Below, one piece after another: positions 1 to 9,372 of a DNA stretch of 64,000 nt. Below the pieces are notes generated by a model. It saw nothing but the letters and a program-made list of their open reading frames with translations. It was not told the DNA's origin and ran no database searches. Position 1 is the first letter of the stretch, and every line of letters begins with the position of its first letter. Where the stretch lies: contig OY781093.1 of the NCBI GenBank assembly GCA_963676355.1, positions 248,001 through 312,000 on the forward strand, in the 5' to 3' direction. The position numbers and the translations under genes are program-made. The stretch comes from JAGLOK01 sp963676355 (GTDB lineage Bacteria > Bacillota > Clostridia > Christensenellales > UMGS416).

Positions 1-42
1 GTATTATAATTTATTATCATATATTAAATTAAGGCGGACAAA

Positions 43-1167
43 ATGAAAATATCCAAAACAGATGCATTAAAATGGTTTGAATTTTTTTCAATGCTTCCCG
101 AAGATGAAGATTTAAGCCCTGATCAGCAAGAAATCATATACTCTGTTTTTTCGCAGATAGAGATGGCAACCGAAAAGCGTTTTGACAAACTAGAATCTCA
201 AATTATAGGCTTAAAAACGCTTGAGGGCAGAACGCTTTATGTTGGAGATGACAAGAAATTTGCAGACGGCTGTAAATCGTGCCTACTAGGTACAGGATTA
301 AGCGCGGTTCGCAAGACAAACAAGTGCAATCTTAACTGCAAATTTTGCTATAACTATGGAGAGCTGGACGATATCTCTCCCGTTGGCGAAAACATGTGGG
401 AAATCGGTGGCACAAAATATAAAACCGAAGATATAGATCTTCTGATTTCCATTCAAAATAAACCAACTGGCATATCTTATGTTTACCTCGAACCGTTTAT
501 GGAGATTGAAAAATATTATCCGGTGATAAAAAAGTTCAGTGATGCCGGCATTCACCAACACTTATACACAAACGGTACTCTGGCTGTGGAAAACACACTG
601 CAGGCTCTTGCAGAAAGCGGCCTAGATGAGATTAGATTTAATCTCGGAGCATCAGGCTGCTCGGATAAAGTGATAAAAAACATCTCCATCGCTAAAAAGT
701 ATATTAATAGCGTTGGTATAGAAACTCCGATGACACTTGAATTTTATCAATCATTCTTAAAAAAGAAAAATGCTATACTTGAAACAGGTGTGGATTTTAT
801 AAACTGCGCAGAGCTGCATCTAAATCCAAATAATATTGATAACTATAATGGCGAAAACATGTATATTTCAAGACACGGCTATATTTCTCCTATCTGGAGC
901 AGAGAAATAACTCTTAAAATTATGAAGATGGCTGATGATGAAAATTGGGATACCGTAGTTCATGACTGCTCCAACCACACGAAGTTTGCGCGAGGCATGA
1001 ATCTTGCGGCTAAAGAAGGAAGATGGTTTGGTGCAAATGACTATACTTGCGAATTTGTTACAACGCCTTTTTATGCTTTTTTGCCAATTCTTCAGGATAA
1101 AGACTTTGAATTTTTAGAAGAAGAAGCGCTTCCTGAAAAATATGCTTTAAATGGGATAACTATATGA
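43..1167 (+). CDS. Radical SAM protein
   Basis: The 374-residue product carries the radical SAM cluster motif C95-x3-C99-x2-C102, which binds a 4Fe-4S cluster and cleaves S-adenosylmethionine. A second cysteine pair (C77, C80) lies 15 residues upstream of it and could bind metal or stabilise the fold. The first 70 residues are acidic and helical and do not look like part of the barrel. The substrate is not recognisable, and no precursor peptide or partner enzyme is adjacent. The start is supported by AAGGCGG just upstream, and a TATAAT sits at the window edge. The family call is secure; the function is unknown. Confidence 0.8.
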   Translation: MKISKTDALKWFEFFSMLPEDEDLSPDQQEIIYSVFSQIEMATEKRFDKLESQIIGLKTLEGRTLYVGDDKKFADGCKSCLLGTGLSAVRKTNKCNLNCKFCYNYGELDDISPVGENMWEIGGTKYKTEDIDLLISIQNKPTGISYVYLEPFMEIEKYYPVIKKFSDAGIHQHLYTNGTLAVENTLQALAESGLDEIRFNLGASGCSDKVIKNISIAKKYINSVGIETPMTLEFYQSFLKKKNAILETGVDFINCAELHLNPNNIDNYNGENMYISRHGYISPIWSREITLKIMKMADDENWDTVVHDCSNHTKFARGMNLAAKEGRWFGANDYTCEFVTTPFYAFLPILQDKDFEFLEEEALPEKYALNGITI

Positions 1168-1238
1168 TATATCAGTATGTAAATATATGGTATTAATCAT
1201 TCAAATTTAATAACTAAAATATATAAAGGACAAATAAA

Positions 1239-2537
1239 ATGAAAAAAACAATACTAGCAATACTCTTGGCAATAATATTCGTGTTTACATCGTGTAACGA
1301 TGCCGACAAAAATAGTGTAACTCCTGCTAAAGATGTAAAACCAGAAGAGAGTATTACCGAATTACCAGAGGAAACCAGTCAAAAGGAACAACTCGGGTTT
1401 ATTACCAACGGTGATGATATCCACATTACTATGGACGGCGCAACTTTAGGCGACACTGAAGTTAACGGCGATCTATATATAGATGAAACTGTAGGTGATG
1501 GCGAGTTTTTTCTGGAAAATCTCGTAGTTAACGGAACAATTTATGTAAACGGAGGAGGCGAAAACTCTGGGTATTTTATCAATGTTTCGGGAAAGAATCT
1601 GATTATACAAAGCAAAACCAATCCAAAAGTTGTTTTGGACATGGAGACATCCATGGATGGTGTTCAAATCGCTTCTGACTGCAAGGTACATGTTGAAGGC
1701 GATAAAATCAAATCTGTTACAGTCAATAGCAGCGACACCGAAAGTGCAATAAATGCATTAATCAAAGGTGATTTACCAAAGGTGAGCATAGAATCCACCG
1801 CAAATGTGACAATTGACGGAAACGTTAGCCTTATGACAGTGCTTAAAAAGGCAAAGCTTACAAGCATAGACATGGTCAATGATTCGCAAATGTATTTCTA
1901 TTCATGTAATGGTGAATCTGTCTCGGTGCATGGCGGAACAATAATTGAAGCTTGGATTAACGCTGAATATTGCAGTTTGCCAGAAGACGTTGACAAAATA
2001 GGCAGCGAGACTGGTGTTGCGGATGTGAAAATAGGCGATGTTCAATATACACTACCTAAAAGAACAACGATGCAAGAAAATGTAGAAGAAAACAACGAAA
2101 ACAATAATGAAAACAGAAATCAAAATTCTGAAAACCAAGAAGATGAAAATCAATCCGGCTTTGCTCTCAGCGGATATCCTACTGCGCAGGCTTCCGGAAT
2201 GACTGTTAATGTAGCCATATCATCATACACAGCGGGCACGGCGCACGTATTAGTCGAGAGTCCGGATGTGGGTGGAAAAGAAACCACATCGGCAAATGTT
2301 AAAAATGGTATAAGCGCAGGTGCTGGAAGCGACGATTACACTGTTATTTATGAATCATTTAGCATTTCATCTCCTCTTGCTGAATACAGTCACACAATAA
2401 ATATTGCTTCATATCTTGATATGGGCGGAAACGGCGAAGCTCCGCAATCAGGCGGTATGGGCTTTTCAGGATATGTTCTTATTGTCATTGAAGACAATGA
2501 GGGAAACCTATCTCAAGTTTACAGAATCAAGGTTTAA
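1239..2537 (+). CDS. Secreted lipoprotein with repetitive beta-strand region
   Basis: The 432-residue product begins with a lipoprotein signal peptide whose lipobox ends at C19 (FTSC), so it should be anchored on the outer face of the membrane. Residues about 45-260 show short recurring strands of the type 'V-N-G-x-I/L-Y-V', as in parallel beta-helix proteins. An Asn/Glu-rich linker follows at about 280-305, then a separate C-terminal domain. It lies 71 bp after the radical SAM gene on the same strand and has AAAGGA upstream of its ATG, so the two may be co-transcribed. No enzyme motif is visible. Confidence 0.75.
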   Translation: MKKTILAILLAIIFVFTSCNDADKNSVTPAKDVKPEESITELPEETSQKEQLGFITNGDDIHITMDGATLGDTEVNGDLYIDETVGDGEFFLENLVVNGTIYVNGGGENSGYFINVSGKNLIIQSKTNPKVVLDMETSMDGVQIASDCKVHVEGDKIKSVTVNSSDTESAINALIKGDLPKVSIESTANVTIDGNVSLMTVLKKAKLTSIDMVNDSQMYFYSCNGESVSVHGGTIIEAWINAEYCSLPEDVDKIGSETGVADVKIGDVQYTLPKRTTMQENVEENNENNNENRNQNSENQEDENQSGFALSGYPTAQASGMTVNVAISSYTAGTAHVLVESPDVGGKETTSANVKNGISAGAGSDDYTVIYESFSISSPLAEYSHTINIASYLDMGGNGEAPQSGGMGFSGYVLIVIEDNEGNLSQVYRIKV

Positions 2538-2551
2538 TTCTTATAAAACAT

Positions 2552-2584
2552 AAGACGACAGTGTATGCTGTCGTCTTTTTGTTT
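2552..2584 (+). terminator. Rho-independent terminator
   Basis: A perfect 10-bp stem (2552-2561 with 2568-2577) closes a 6-nt loop and is followed by a T run. It lies 14 bp after the stop of the beta-repeat lipoprotein gene. Confidence 0.85.
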
Positions 2585-2668
2585 AGTTAAGTATTTTAAA
2601 TTTTTATGTCTGATGTTTAATCGGTCGATTATACTGCCAATAGCACAGTTTCTAACATTCTTAGATCA

Positions 2669-3865
2669 TTAATAATTTTCGTTTAACCAATCAATATAGT
2701 CATTATAGAATTCATCCTTGGTTTGTCCAAGTACCTTTTCCATAACTTCTGACATAGTTTCTGCATTCTGCTTTGCAAAATCTGGGTTCATAACATTCTC
2801 GTTATATGGCTTCTTACCAGCTTCATAAAACATATCCATTAATTTATCATGACCGTATTTCTCAATTATATAATAGGTATACATATGTGCTGTATCATAC
2901 CAGCTCCATGTTTCGCTCTGCTCTGTGGCTTCCCACATACCATCTGCATTTTCTAGGAAATCAAAATCTCCAACCAGCTGTTCCTTTGTAGCTGTTTTGT
3001 GGGTTATAGCATTTCCTCCCGATTGGAGGTAGCTACCATATTCCAAAGCAACACCATCTGCAAGCCAACCAGGAAGATTATTATTGCATATTCTCATTGT
3101 TATGTGGTGCACAAGTTCGTGTTGTATGGTGTTTAGATATTCATTTATATTCTCATGTCCCGTATATAATTTAAGAGACTCATTAGCTTCTCCCCACCCT
3201 GTAAAAAGCCAGCCTATGCTAGGGATTGATCTTTGTCTCAGCATTTCTCTATCATGAAATAGCTTTATCTGAAAATTTTCATCCGGCTTTTCTTCAAATA
3301 CTTCTGCCAAATTTTCATAAGCTTCTTTTATAAGAGTGGCAAATTCTTCCACCTTTGTTTCACCCTTCATATATTTTAGTGTAAAACCGTCGCCTTCATA
3401 TACGAGAAAATCATATCCTGCATCTTTCCACATACCTTCTTCAAAAACTAATTTCAAAGGGTATGTAATATCAAACTGTTCATTGTAAAAATGTTTTTGG
3501 TTTATTGTCGCAATTATTGTATTTTCATCTTTTTGATCAATATTCGTTATATCAAGCTGATAATTTTTCATTCCGTCTTTTGTCATTTCTGTAAACCAGC
3601 GTTTTTGTTCATTTATATAGTATTCATCAGATTTTGATATAGTTGTCATGTAGTTATCCAAATCTTTATCATTTAACGCTTCAATTTTAATCGTCATTAC
3701 ATTCGCTATTATATCTGTATAATCAACGGGAGTTACTTTTTCAGTTATAGTGGGTGTCACCTTTTTAGTTATAGTTGCTGTTTGTTTATCAACATTTTTA
3801 ACAGTATTATCCGAGCAACCTGTCAATATAAACACTAACAATATAATAATTAATAATTTTTTCAT
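2669..3865 (-). CDS. Lipoprotein zinc metallopeptidase (peptidase MA-like)
   Basis: The 398-residue product has a lipobox at C17 (LTGC). Residues about 50-155 resemble an NTF2-like domain. The C-terminal half holds a gluzincin active site: H249-E250-L-V-H253 with a likely third zinc ligand E275 in the conserved W-L-x-D-G-x-A-x-x-x-E context. This fits the peptidase MA family, so the protein is probably a membrane-tethered extracellular protease. Its substrate is unknown. It is transcribed alone, with an AGAGG ribosome site about 12 nt before the ATG. Confidence 0.75.
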   Translation of the reverse strand: MKKLLIIILLVFILTGCSDNTVKNVDKQTATITKKVTPTITEKVTPVDYTDIIANVMTIKIEALNDKDLDNYMTTISKSDEYYINEQKRWFTEMTKDGMKNYQLDITNIDQKDENTIIATINQKHFYNEQFDITYPLKLVFEEGMWKDAGYDFLVYEGDGFTLKYMKGETKVEEFATLIKEAYENLAEVFEEKPDENFQIKLFHDREMLRQRSIPSIGWLFTGWGEANESLKLYTGHENINEYLNTIQHELVHHITMRICNNNLPGWLADGVALEYGSYLQSGGNAITHKTATKEQLVGDFDFLENADGMWEATEQSETWSWYDTAHMYTYYIIEKYGHDKLMDMFYEAGKKPYNENVMNPDFAKQNAETMSEVMEKVLGQTKDEFYNDYIDWLNENY

Positions 3866-4019
3866 AAAAGATATTTACCTCTATATAAAATTTGTAACAC
3901 ATGCGATACTAAGTTTAACAATCCATACAAATAAGATTATATAGCAAAAAATAATTTATGTGTTAATGGGAAAAGTGATAGGTATTTTCAATTTAAGTGT
4001 GATAATATAATCAATTATT

Positions 4020-5180
4020 CTACAATTGTTCGTCTGAAACAAGCTTAAGCACTTCTTTATATCTTCTGTTACTTTTAAGACAAGCTATTAACTCTTTTCT
4101 AAAGATAAAAAGTATATTGTATAATTTTTCCTTTTCTGAAATAGAGATGATTTCTTTTAGTTTATTATAATATTTTGTATCTTTAATATAGTTTTTATTT
4201 TTAAGTTTTATTTCATTAAGCTCCAGTAACTTGTAATCAATTAACTTTTTATTAGTGAATCTCGAAAATCCCATATCCAAATATTTTTTTGCAATCTCTT
4301 TATCTGATTCCATATACATTTCAATAAGCATAAGGTGTGGTATAGTATTTTTGAATGTGTTGTTTTCAATATATTCTTTACATGTATCAATAAGATTGTT
4401 TTCTAATCCTAATACATACTTTAAATATTCTATATTATATCGTGTACTAACTTTCTCTTTTGTAAATGTATTATCTGAGGTATGTGATAAAATCTTTGAT
4501 ATGCTAATAAAATAATGAAGAGCTTCTTTATAATCTTCTTTAATAATGTTTATAATCCCTTTATGTTTCATGCTTTGCAGCTGACCTTTTAGCAAACCTT
4601 CTTCTGAATAATAATATTGCGCCTTATCAAAAGCTATAAATGCATTGTCAAAATTTTGTTGATTATAGTATTCATATCCAAGAATGTAATAGCCAAATCC
4701 TGATTTATAAGTGTAAATTGATTTATCCAGAAAATCGGAGTTTTTTGTTAAAAGATATAAAATTACTAGCAAAAATGCAGATCTTTTTGGATTTATATAG
4801 TTTATTCCAGATTGGATAATATTTATATCCATTTTATCTTTTTTATTATTAAGGTACATATCAATTGCTAAAAACTCGTAAATATAAGTGCTTCTAGTGT
4901 AATCTTTATCTAACTTCTTTAAAATTTGATTGGCACTTTCTTTATCGGCATTTTCTATCTTATCAATCAAATCAAATAAAATATCATTATCACTTAACTT
5001 ATATACATCAATAGAAAGTTTTTTAAGCAACATGTCCAGCACTGCTTTTCCTGCATGTATTTCATTATTTTCAATCTTACTAAGATATGAAGGAACACAT
5101 ATTCCTTGTGATAATTCAGATTGAGACATATTGTTTTTTATTCTATTATATTTGATTATTGTGCCAATATTATCATTCAT
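4020..5180 (-). CDS. XRE-family regulator with TPR-like C-terminal domain
   Basis: Residues about 5-60 form a helix-turn-helix of the XRE type (S-Q-S-E-L-S-Q-G then Y-L-S-K-I-E-N). The remaining 320 residues are helical with TPR-like periodicity. This layout matches RRNPP-type peptide-sensing regulators such as PlcR and Rgg, so a peptide ligand is plausible but not shown. The start at 5180 is chosen because CAGGAG lies 7 nt upstream; an in-frame ATG at 5198 has no such site. The neighbouring locus at 5.5-7.1 kb is decayed, so the regulator may have lost its targets. Confidence 0.75.
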   Translation of the reverse strand: MNDNIGTIIKYNRIKNNMSQSELSQGICVPSYLSKIENNEIHAGKAVLDMLLKKLSIDVYKLSDNDILFDLIDKIENADKESANQILKKLDKDYTRSTYIYEFLAIDMYLNNKKDKMDINIIQSGINYINPKRSAFLLVILYLLTKNSDFLDKSIYTYKSGFGYYILGYEYYNQQNFDNAFIAFDKAQYYYSEEGLLKGQLQSMKHKGIINIIKEDYKEALHYFISISKILSHTSDNTFTKEKVSTRYNIEYLKYVLGLENNLIDTCKEYIENNTFKNTIPHLMLIEMYMESDKEIAKKYLDMGFSRFTNKKLIDYKLLELNEIKLKNKNYIKDTKYYNKLKEIISISEKEKLYNILFIFRKELIACLKSNRRYKEVLKLVSDEQL

Positions 5181-5570
5181 ATACTTCTCCTGAAGCAATT
5201 GATTAATTCTATATAGTGCAGCTGTTAAATATTAATTATACTAAACTCAGCAATAATATGTATATATAATTTCTGAAAAGATAATCTGTTTTATTTTAAA
5301 TTTAGGTTATAAAAACAAAAATAAATACTTTTTAACTGGACAAATTACTTTTTAAAATCATTTTGAAATATTTTTATAGCATTTCATTAATGATATTCGT
5401 AACACTATATTAACACTTCGATAAAATACTTGTAATTAATGGAAATATATGTTACAATCCTAATTATCATAATATGGAAATTATGTGTCCTGTGTTTCGA
5501 AATGATTTTAATGGATAACTAAAAAGTCATAATAAACTATCAGCGTGCACTTATTATTTAAGCCGATTAT
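5181..5570. other. AT-rich intergenic region upstream of the regulator
   Basis: This stretch should hold the promoter of the XRE-TPR gene. A hydrophobic 27-codon frame at 5439-5522 (+) could be a signalling peptide, but it has no ribosome binding site, so I do not call it a gene. No tRNA, terminator or repeat is visible. Confidence 0.4.
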
Positions 5571-5574
5571 GTGA

Positions 5575-6200
5575 ATGAAACAAAGTTTATGAAATGTCGG
5601 ATGGAGTTGTAACCCAAGACCTATATGCGGCCAATATCTACTACGAAGCTTTTTATCAGACATTTACTATTAAACATTGATTGAGAACCTTATATATATG
5701 TAGAAAAATTCAGTTGGGGTGCAACGCTTTTGAAATTACAAACGTATATATTGAAGGGGAATTTAGATATTTGTAACGCCGCTTAAGATCTGAGTGGTTA
5801 TGTGACCATAGGTTTAGGTTTAACTAAATGGTATATATGGATTCCTGCTATCTTGTTTTCATTTAATTCAGGTGATTTATTTAGTATCTTTTCGAACGGA
5901 CGAGTGCAAACGACAGAAGATAGAACATTACATTTTAAAGAAGGGTATGTATATGAAAATGGTAGATGGTATTTCGGAGCAGCAACCGAAAGACTTGCCA
6001 CAAATTTAGTTATGACGACTCATTGGCGAGACTCAAACAATGACCCACACAATTCAACGGAAACTCATAACTATAGTCAAACTTCAACAAATTACTATAA
6101 TAACACTAACATTAGAGCTTTGGCATTATATTGGTATAATCAATTTAATGGTCCTTACATTGAAAACTATCCAGAAGCAACATCACGTACAATAAACTAA
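5575..6200 (+). pseudogene. Decayed gene, unknown product
   Basis: The intact C-terminal piece (5802-6200, about 132 codons) is Trp/Tyr/Asn-rich and starts only at a GTG without a ribosome site. Its frame continues upstream with coding-like residues across a TAA at 5784-5786 and a further TGA about 100 bp before that. A coding-like stretch in another frame (about 5585-5680, ending in a TGA) precedes it. One frameshift and several stops therefore separate the pieces. I recognise no domain. The next broken gene begins 14 bp downstream, so the two probably formed one operon. Confidence 0.55.
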
Positions 6201-6214
6201 AGAACTATGAATAA

Positions 6215-7062
6215 ATGATAATTATGCCAAAAATCAAAAAGATTGTTTTAATTATATCGATTGTTATACTGCTTTCAACACTAGAATTATTACTATTTTA
6301 TATTGTTCCACCCTTTGGTTGGTCTATAAAGGGTTATAATAGCAAATTCAATTTCGAGCAAAAGATACATTTAGATAATGCACGTGTAGAATATTTATAT
6401 TATTCTGTCACCGGAAATATAATTACGATTACCGTTAACAAAGATGACACAGATATGATATACGAGGTCAGTGTACCCAATGACACGCATGAGATAATAG
6501 TTTCTCATGATGGTATAACTTATAATGATAAAATTATTAATATGCAGGATATTAGCTCAATTTTTGACTTGAATACTACGTTTTTACTCAATAATATCAT
6601 AAAAAAAATACCTAATGGCAACCTAATTTTATATTATATATTCTATTTTATTATCAATCTTATATCTGTAAATTTATTATTTCTTACTAAGGAAAATGTA
6701 TCAAAAAAACGCTTTAGTATATTTAGAGAATCGATACCTACCTATATATACAAGCTTGTTGGGATTGTTGGGTTACTGGCTTTATTGGGTAACGTAATGT
6801 TATAAATAGTTCATGTCTGGGCAGTAGCAATAGCGAAATCCTAGTAAACATACTCTCTGGGATTATATGGTTGTATTTTTTATCTAATAAGTGCTCGATG
6901 CGGCAGGGTCTACCCCTTACCAATTTAGGATGGACTTAGTATAAAGATATAAAAAGTGAAGGTACGTTATATCAATGGGCACTATCTTATAGTATAATAA
7001 ATGTGATTGTAATAATACTAATAATTGTTGTTTTGAGATTAGTATTTAAGAAAAAGAGATAA
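6215..7062 (+). pseudogene. Broken membrane protein gene
   Basis: The open part (6215-6805, 196 codons) encodes an N-terminal transmembrane helix, a soluble segment of about 90 residues and two C-terminal helices. After its stop, a coding-like frame shifted by one base continues to a TAA at 7060-7062. That continuation is interrupted by one in-frame TAG at 6937-6939 and ends in another hydrophobic helix followed by a Lys/Arg-rich tail, typical of a membrane protein C-terminus. The simplest reading is a single longer gene with one frameshift and one nonsense mutation. The function is unknown. Confidence 0.6.
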
Positions 7063-7406
7063 GACCACAAAGCAATATTCCAATAATCATTGGAAGTGTT
7101 GTATGCAGTATTAAAAACGTTAGATAACAATCAGATTTGATACCGCATGAAATACCCGTTTCTACAAACTATATAAATATTTTAAATAATTCAACTAAAG
7201 TAATTTTGGATAAGCTTCGGTGTAAGCCCATACATACACTATTTTTCAGTAAATAACTCTCTTTTCAAATTGGCATACGCACTTCAATTGTGGGAAGTGT
7301 GAAAAGTTATTTAATAGAAAAGTTATCAAAGCTCCAGAACCAAGAACAGCAGGCAGGATAAATCCCGCATAAAACATCACAAGGCACTTATATGTATCTT
7401 GTGATA
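7063..7406. other. Intergenic region without recognisable gene
   Basis: The sequence is AT-rich and holds only short open frames without ribosome sites. It probably belongs to the decayed locus to its left. Confidence 0.4.
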
Positions 7407-7428
7407 TTGGCGGAGAGACAGGGATTCG
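7407..7428 (-). repeat. Duplicate of the tRNA-Ser 3' end
   Basis: These 22 bases match 7655-7676, the acceptor and T-arm end of tRNA-Ser including CCA, at 21 of 22 positions (C at 7419 against T at 7667). The two copies are in the same orientation, 248 bp apart. The sequence to the right lacks a foldable tRNA body. It may be an attachment-site remnant from an element that used the tRNA 3' end, or the stump of a second tRNA-Ser gene. Confidence 0.65.
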
Positions 7429-7492
7429 CCGGTCGCCTACGGCTCTTCGCCCCGTGTTTCTTCCGAAACACTCGGACAAATTGTCATTTTAA

Positions 7493-7615
7493 CTAATACG
7501 TGTAGTATTAGAAGCTACGGCATCGCTTTCATAGTTTTTCGCTCCACAAAAAGCTATTGTCGCGCTACGAGTTTTTCTACAAAAAACTCTCGGGCTGCGA
7601 AATGCTTTGCATTTC
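7493..7615. repeat. Cluster of four short hairpins
   Basis: Four adjacent inverted repeats are visible: 7493-7499/7505-7511, 7531-7539/7548-7557 (imperfect), 7569-7576/7582-7589 and 7599-7605/7609-7615. They lie between the tRNA-Ser terminator and the duplicated tRNA end. No protein or RNA family is recognised. Confidence 0.55.
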
Positions 7616-7619
7616 TTGC

Positions 7620-7656
7620 CAAAAAAAGAACACCCATAAAAGGATGTTCTTTTTTT
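7620..7656 (-). terminator. Terminator of tRNA-Ser
   Basis: A 12-bp stem (7621-7632 with 7645-7656) with a T run on the minus strand begins at the encoded CCA end of the tRNA. Confidence 0.75.
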
Positions 7657-7744
7657 GGCGGAGAGATAGGGATTCGAACCCTAGGTACCTTGCGGTACAC
7701 GTGATTTCGAGTCACGCACAATCGGCCAGCTCTGTCATCTCTCC
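7656..7744 (-). tRNA. tRNA-Ser (anticodon CGA)
   Basis: On the minus strand a 7-bp acceptor stem GGAGAGA/TCTCTCC is followed by discriminator G and an encoded CCA. The anticodon loop CTCGAAA sits on stem CGTGA/TCACG and gives anticodon CGA, which reads UCG serine codons. A long variable arm (TGTACC-GCAA-GGTAC) and T loop TTCGAAT fit a class II tRNA-Ser. The length is 89 nt with CCA. Confidence 0.93.
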
Positions 7745-7864
7745 ATACGAATTATAAATATACACCAAATAAAGTATAAAATCAATAATTAGTAATACGA
7801 TTTTTTGACAATATTTTAAACTGTGATAAAATTGAGAGCTCCAAAATAATACTGGAGGTAAGTA

Positions 7865-8380
7865 ATGAACATAGTGCTTGAAACTGAACGATTATATCTA
7901 AGGGAACTTTCGGACGAAGACGCATCTTTTATACACAAACTCCACAATGATACTGATGTGATGAAGTATATTTCCTCAAAAAGTGATAAAGAAGTAACTT
8001 TTAAAGAGTGCCAAGGATTTATATCAAAATGCAAAGATTATTACATCAACCACAAAGGTATGGGTATCTGGGCAACAATAGCAAAATCAGATAATGCTTT
8101 CATTGGATGGACTACCTTAAAAGATTTAGATAATTCCGAAACTATTGAGCTAGGCTATAGATATCTGAAGAAACACTGGGGAAAAGGATATGCGACCGAA
8201 GCGTCAAAAGCACTATTGGATTACGGTTTTAATATACTAGGCCTTTCATCAATCTCTGCAGTTGCAATGCCTCAAAACACTGCATCTATCAATGTTATGA
8301 AAAAAATAGGAATGAAATACGATGGAATCAAAAACTTCTACAACACTGATGTAGCTTATTATAAGATAGAAAAATATTAA
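7865..8380 (+). CDS. GNAT family N-acetyltransferase (RimJ/RimL type)
   Basis: The 171-residue product starts with the typical 'L-E-T-E-R-L-Y-L-R' strand of RimJ/RimL-like acetyltransferases. It carries the acetyl-CoA binding turn G-K-G-Y-A-T-E near residue 120 and the family's C-terminal N-x-x-S-I-x-V-M-x-K-x-G motif. It probably transfers acetyl from acetyl-CoA to an amine; the acceptor is unknown. TGGAGG lies 8 nt before the ATG. It stands alone, convergent with parB across a shared terminator. Confidence 0.85.
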   Translation: MNIVLETERLYLRELSDEDASFIHKLHNDTDVMKYISSKSDKEVTFKECQGFISKCKDYYINHKGMGIWATIAKSDNAFIGWTTLKDLDNSETIELGYRYLKKHWGKGYATEASKALLDYGFNILGLSSISAVAMPQNTASINVMKKIGMKYDGIKNFYNTDVAYYKIEKY

Positions 8381-8442
8381 ACTTTGCATAAAATGCATTT
8401 TATATCATTCTTTTATTAAAAGGCTTCGTTAATCAATAATAA

Positions 8443-8478
8443 GAAAAAGCATCCTCCTTTTAAAGAGGATACTTTTAT
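8443..8478 (-). terminator. Terminator of parA-parB, possibly bidirectional
   Basis: On the minus strand, AGTATCCTC pairs with GAGGATGCT (one G-U pair) and is followed by TTTTT. It lies 11 bp beyond the parB stop and also after the convergent GNAT gene. Confidence 0.75.
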
Positions 8479-8488
8479 TATATACTAT

Positions 8489-9361
8489 TTAATTGTCATT
8501 GAGTTTTTCTGCTATGGAATAAAGGCGTTCTAAATCTTCGCGGTTAAAATATTTTATAGTTATTTGCCCTTTTGACATATCCCCTTTTATTGAAACCTTT
8601 GTTCCAAGTCCTTTTTGTAGCAGACGTTTAAATTCTTTAAACTCCGCAGGTGTCTCCTTTTTTTCCTTGTTTTTAGGCATCGCCGAAAACGATTCATAAG
8701 TTTTCACCATATTTTCAGTCTCACGAACTGAAAGACCTTGCGAGATTATCTTGCTTACAATCGCCTTTTGATCAGCTTCATTAGTGCAAGTAATCAAAGC
8801 ACGTGCATGTCCTGCTGAAAGCTCATCATTTTCAACATAGTCCACAATATAATCCGGAAGGGACAAAAGCCTTAATGTATTAGCTATCGCGCTGCGGCTT
8901 TTTCCCAGCTGTTGTGAGACAGTTTCCTGAGTCATATTATAGTCATCCATCAGCTGTCTTATTCCACGTGCGGTTTCAATTGGATTTAAATCATCCCTTT
9001 GCAAGTTTTCTATAAGCGCAATTTCCGCAATATTCTTTTTAGTAAACTCACTTACCATCGCAGGTATCATTTTAAGCCCAGCAATTCGTGCTGCACGCCA
9101 TCTGCGCTCTCCTGCCACTATCATATATCTAGCGCCGTTTTTTACCACAAGGATAGGTTGTAGTACGCCATGCTCTGAAATAGACTTAGATAAGTCCTCC
9201 AATGCATCTTTACCAAAGTTTTTTCTTGGCTGGTCAGGATTTGGATCAATATCCAATATCGATATTGAATATACCGTATCCCCTGCCGACTTTTTTATAT
9301 CTTCTTCGCTGTCAAAAAGAGCATCAAGCCCTCTTCCCAATCCTTTTTTCTGAATAGCCAT
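8489..9361 (-). CDS. parB: Chromosome partitioning protein ParB (Spo0J)
   Basis: The 290-residue product starts with the M-A-x-x-K-K-G-L-G-R-G-L-D-A-L-F peptide typical of ParB/Spo0J. It contains the CTP-binding motifs around G-E-R-R-W-R-A-A and E-N-L-Q-R-D-D-L-N-P-I-E, then the central helix-turn-helix (T-Q-E-T-V-S-Q-Q-L-G-K-S-R-S-A-I-A-N). It should load at parS sites and organise the origin with ParA and SMC. The start at 9361 is chosen because AAAGGGGA precedes it; an in-frame ATG at 9439 lies inside parA. It follows parA by 11 bp in one operon. Confidence 0.95.
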   Translation of the reverse strand: MAIQKKGLGRGLDALFDSEEDIKKSAGDTVYSISILDIDPNPDQPRKNFGKDALEDLSKSISEHGVLQPILVVKNGARYMIVAGERRWRAARIAGLKMIPAMVSEFTKKNIAEIALIENLQRDDLNPIETARGIRQLMDDYNMTQETVSQQLGKSRSAIANTLRLLSLPDYIVDYVENDELSAGHARALITCTNEADQKAIVSKIISQGLSVRETENMVKTYESFSAMPKNKEKKETPAEFKEFKRLLQKGLGTKVSIKGDMSKGQITIKYFNREDLERLYSIAEKLNDN

Positions 9362-9372
9362 CTTTGTCCCCT

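Noticed and set aside
5439..5522. Hydrophobic 27-codon frame upstream of the XRE-TPR gene, as a possible signalling peptide
   Set aside because: No ribosome site, and the adjacent DNA is decayed; kept only as a note.
7246..7479. 77-codon minus-strand frame
   Set aside because: It covers the tRNA-end duplicate and decayed DNA, and has no ribosome site or homology pattern.
7557..7757. 66-codon plus-strand frame
   Set aside because: It runs across the antisense of tRNA-Ser and its terminator; the peptide is the familiar artefact from tRNA genes.
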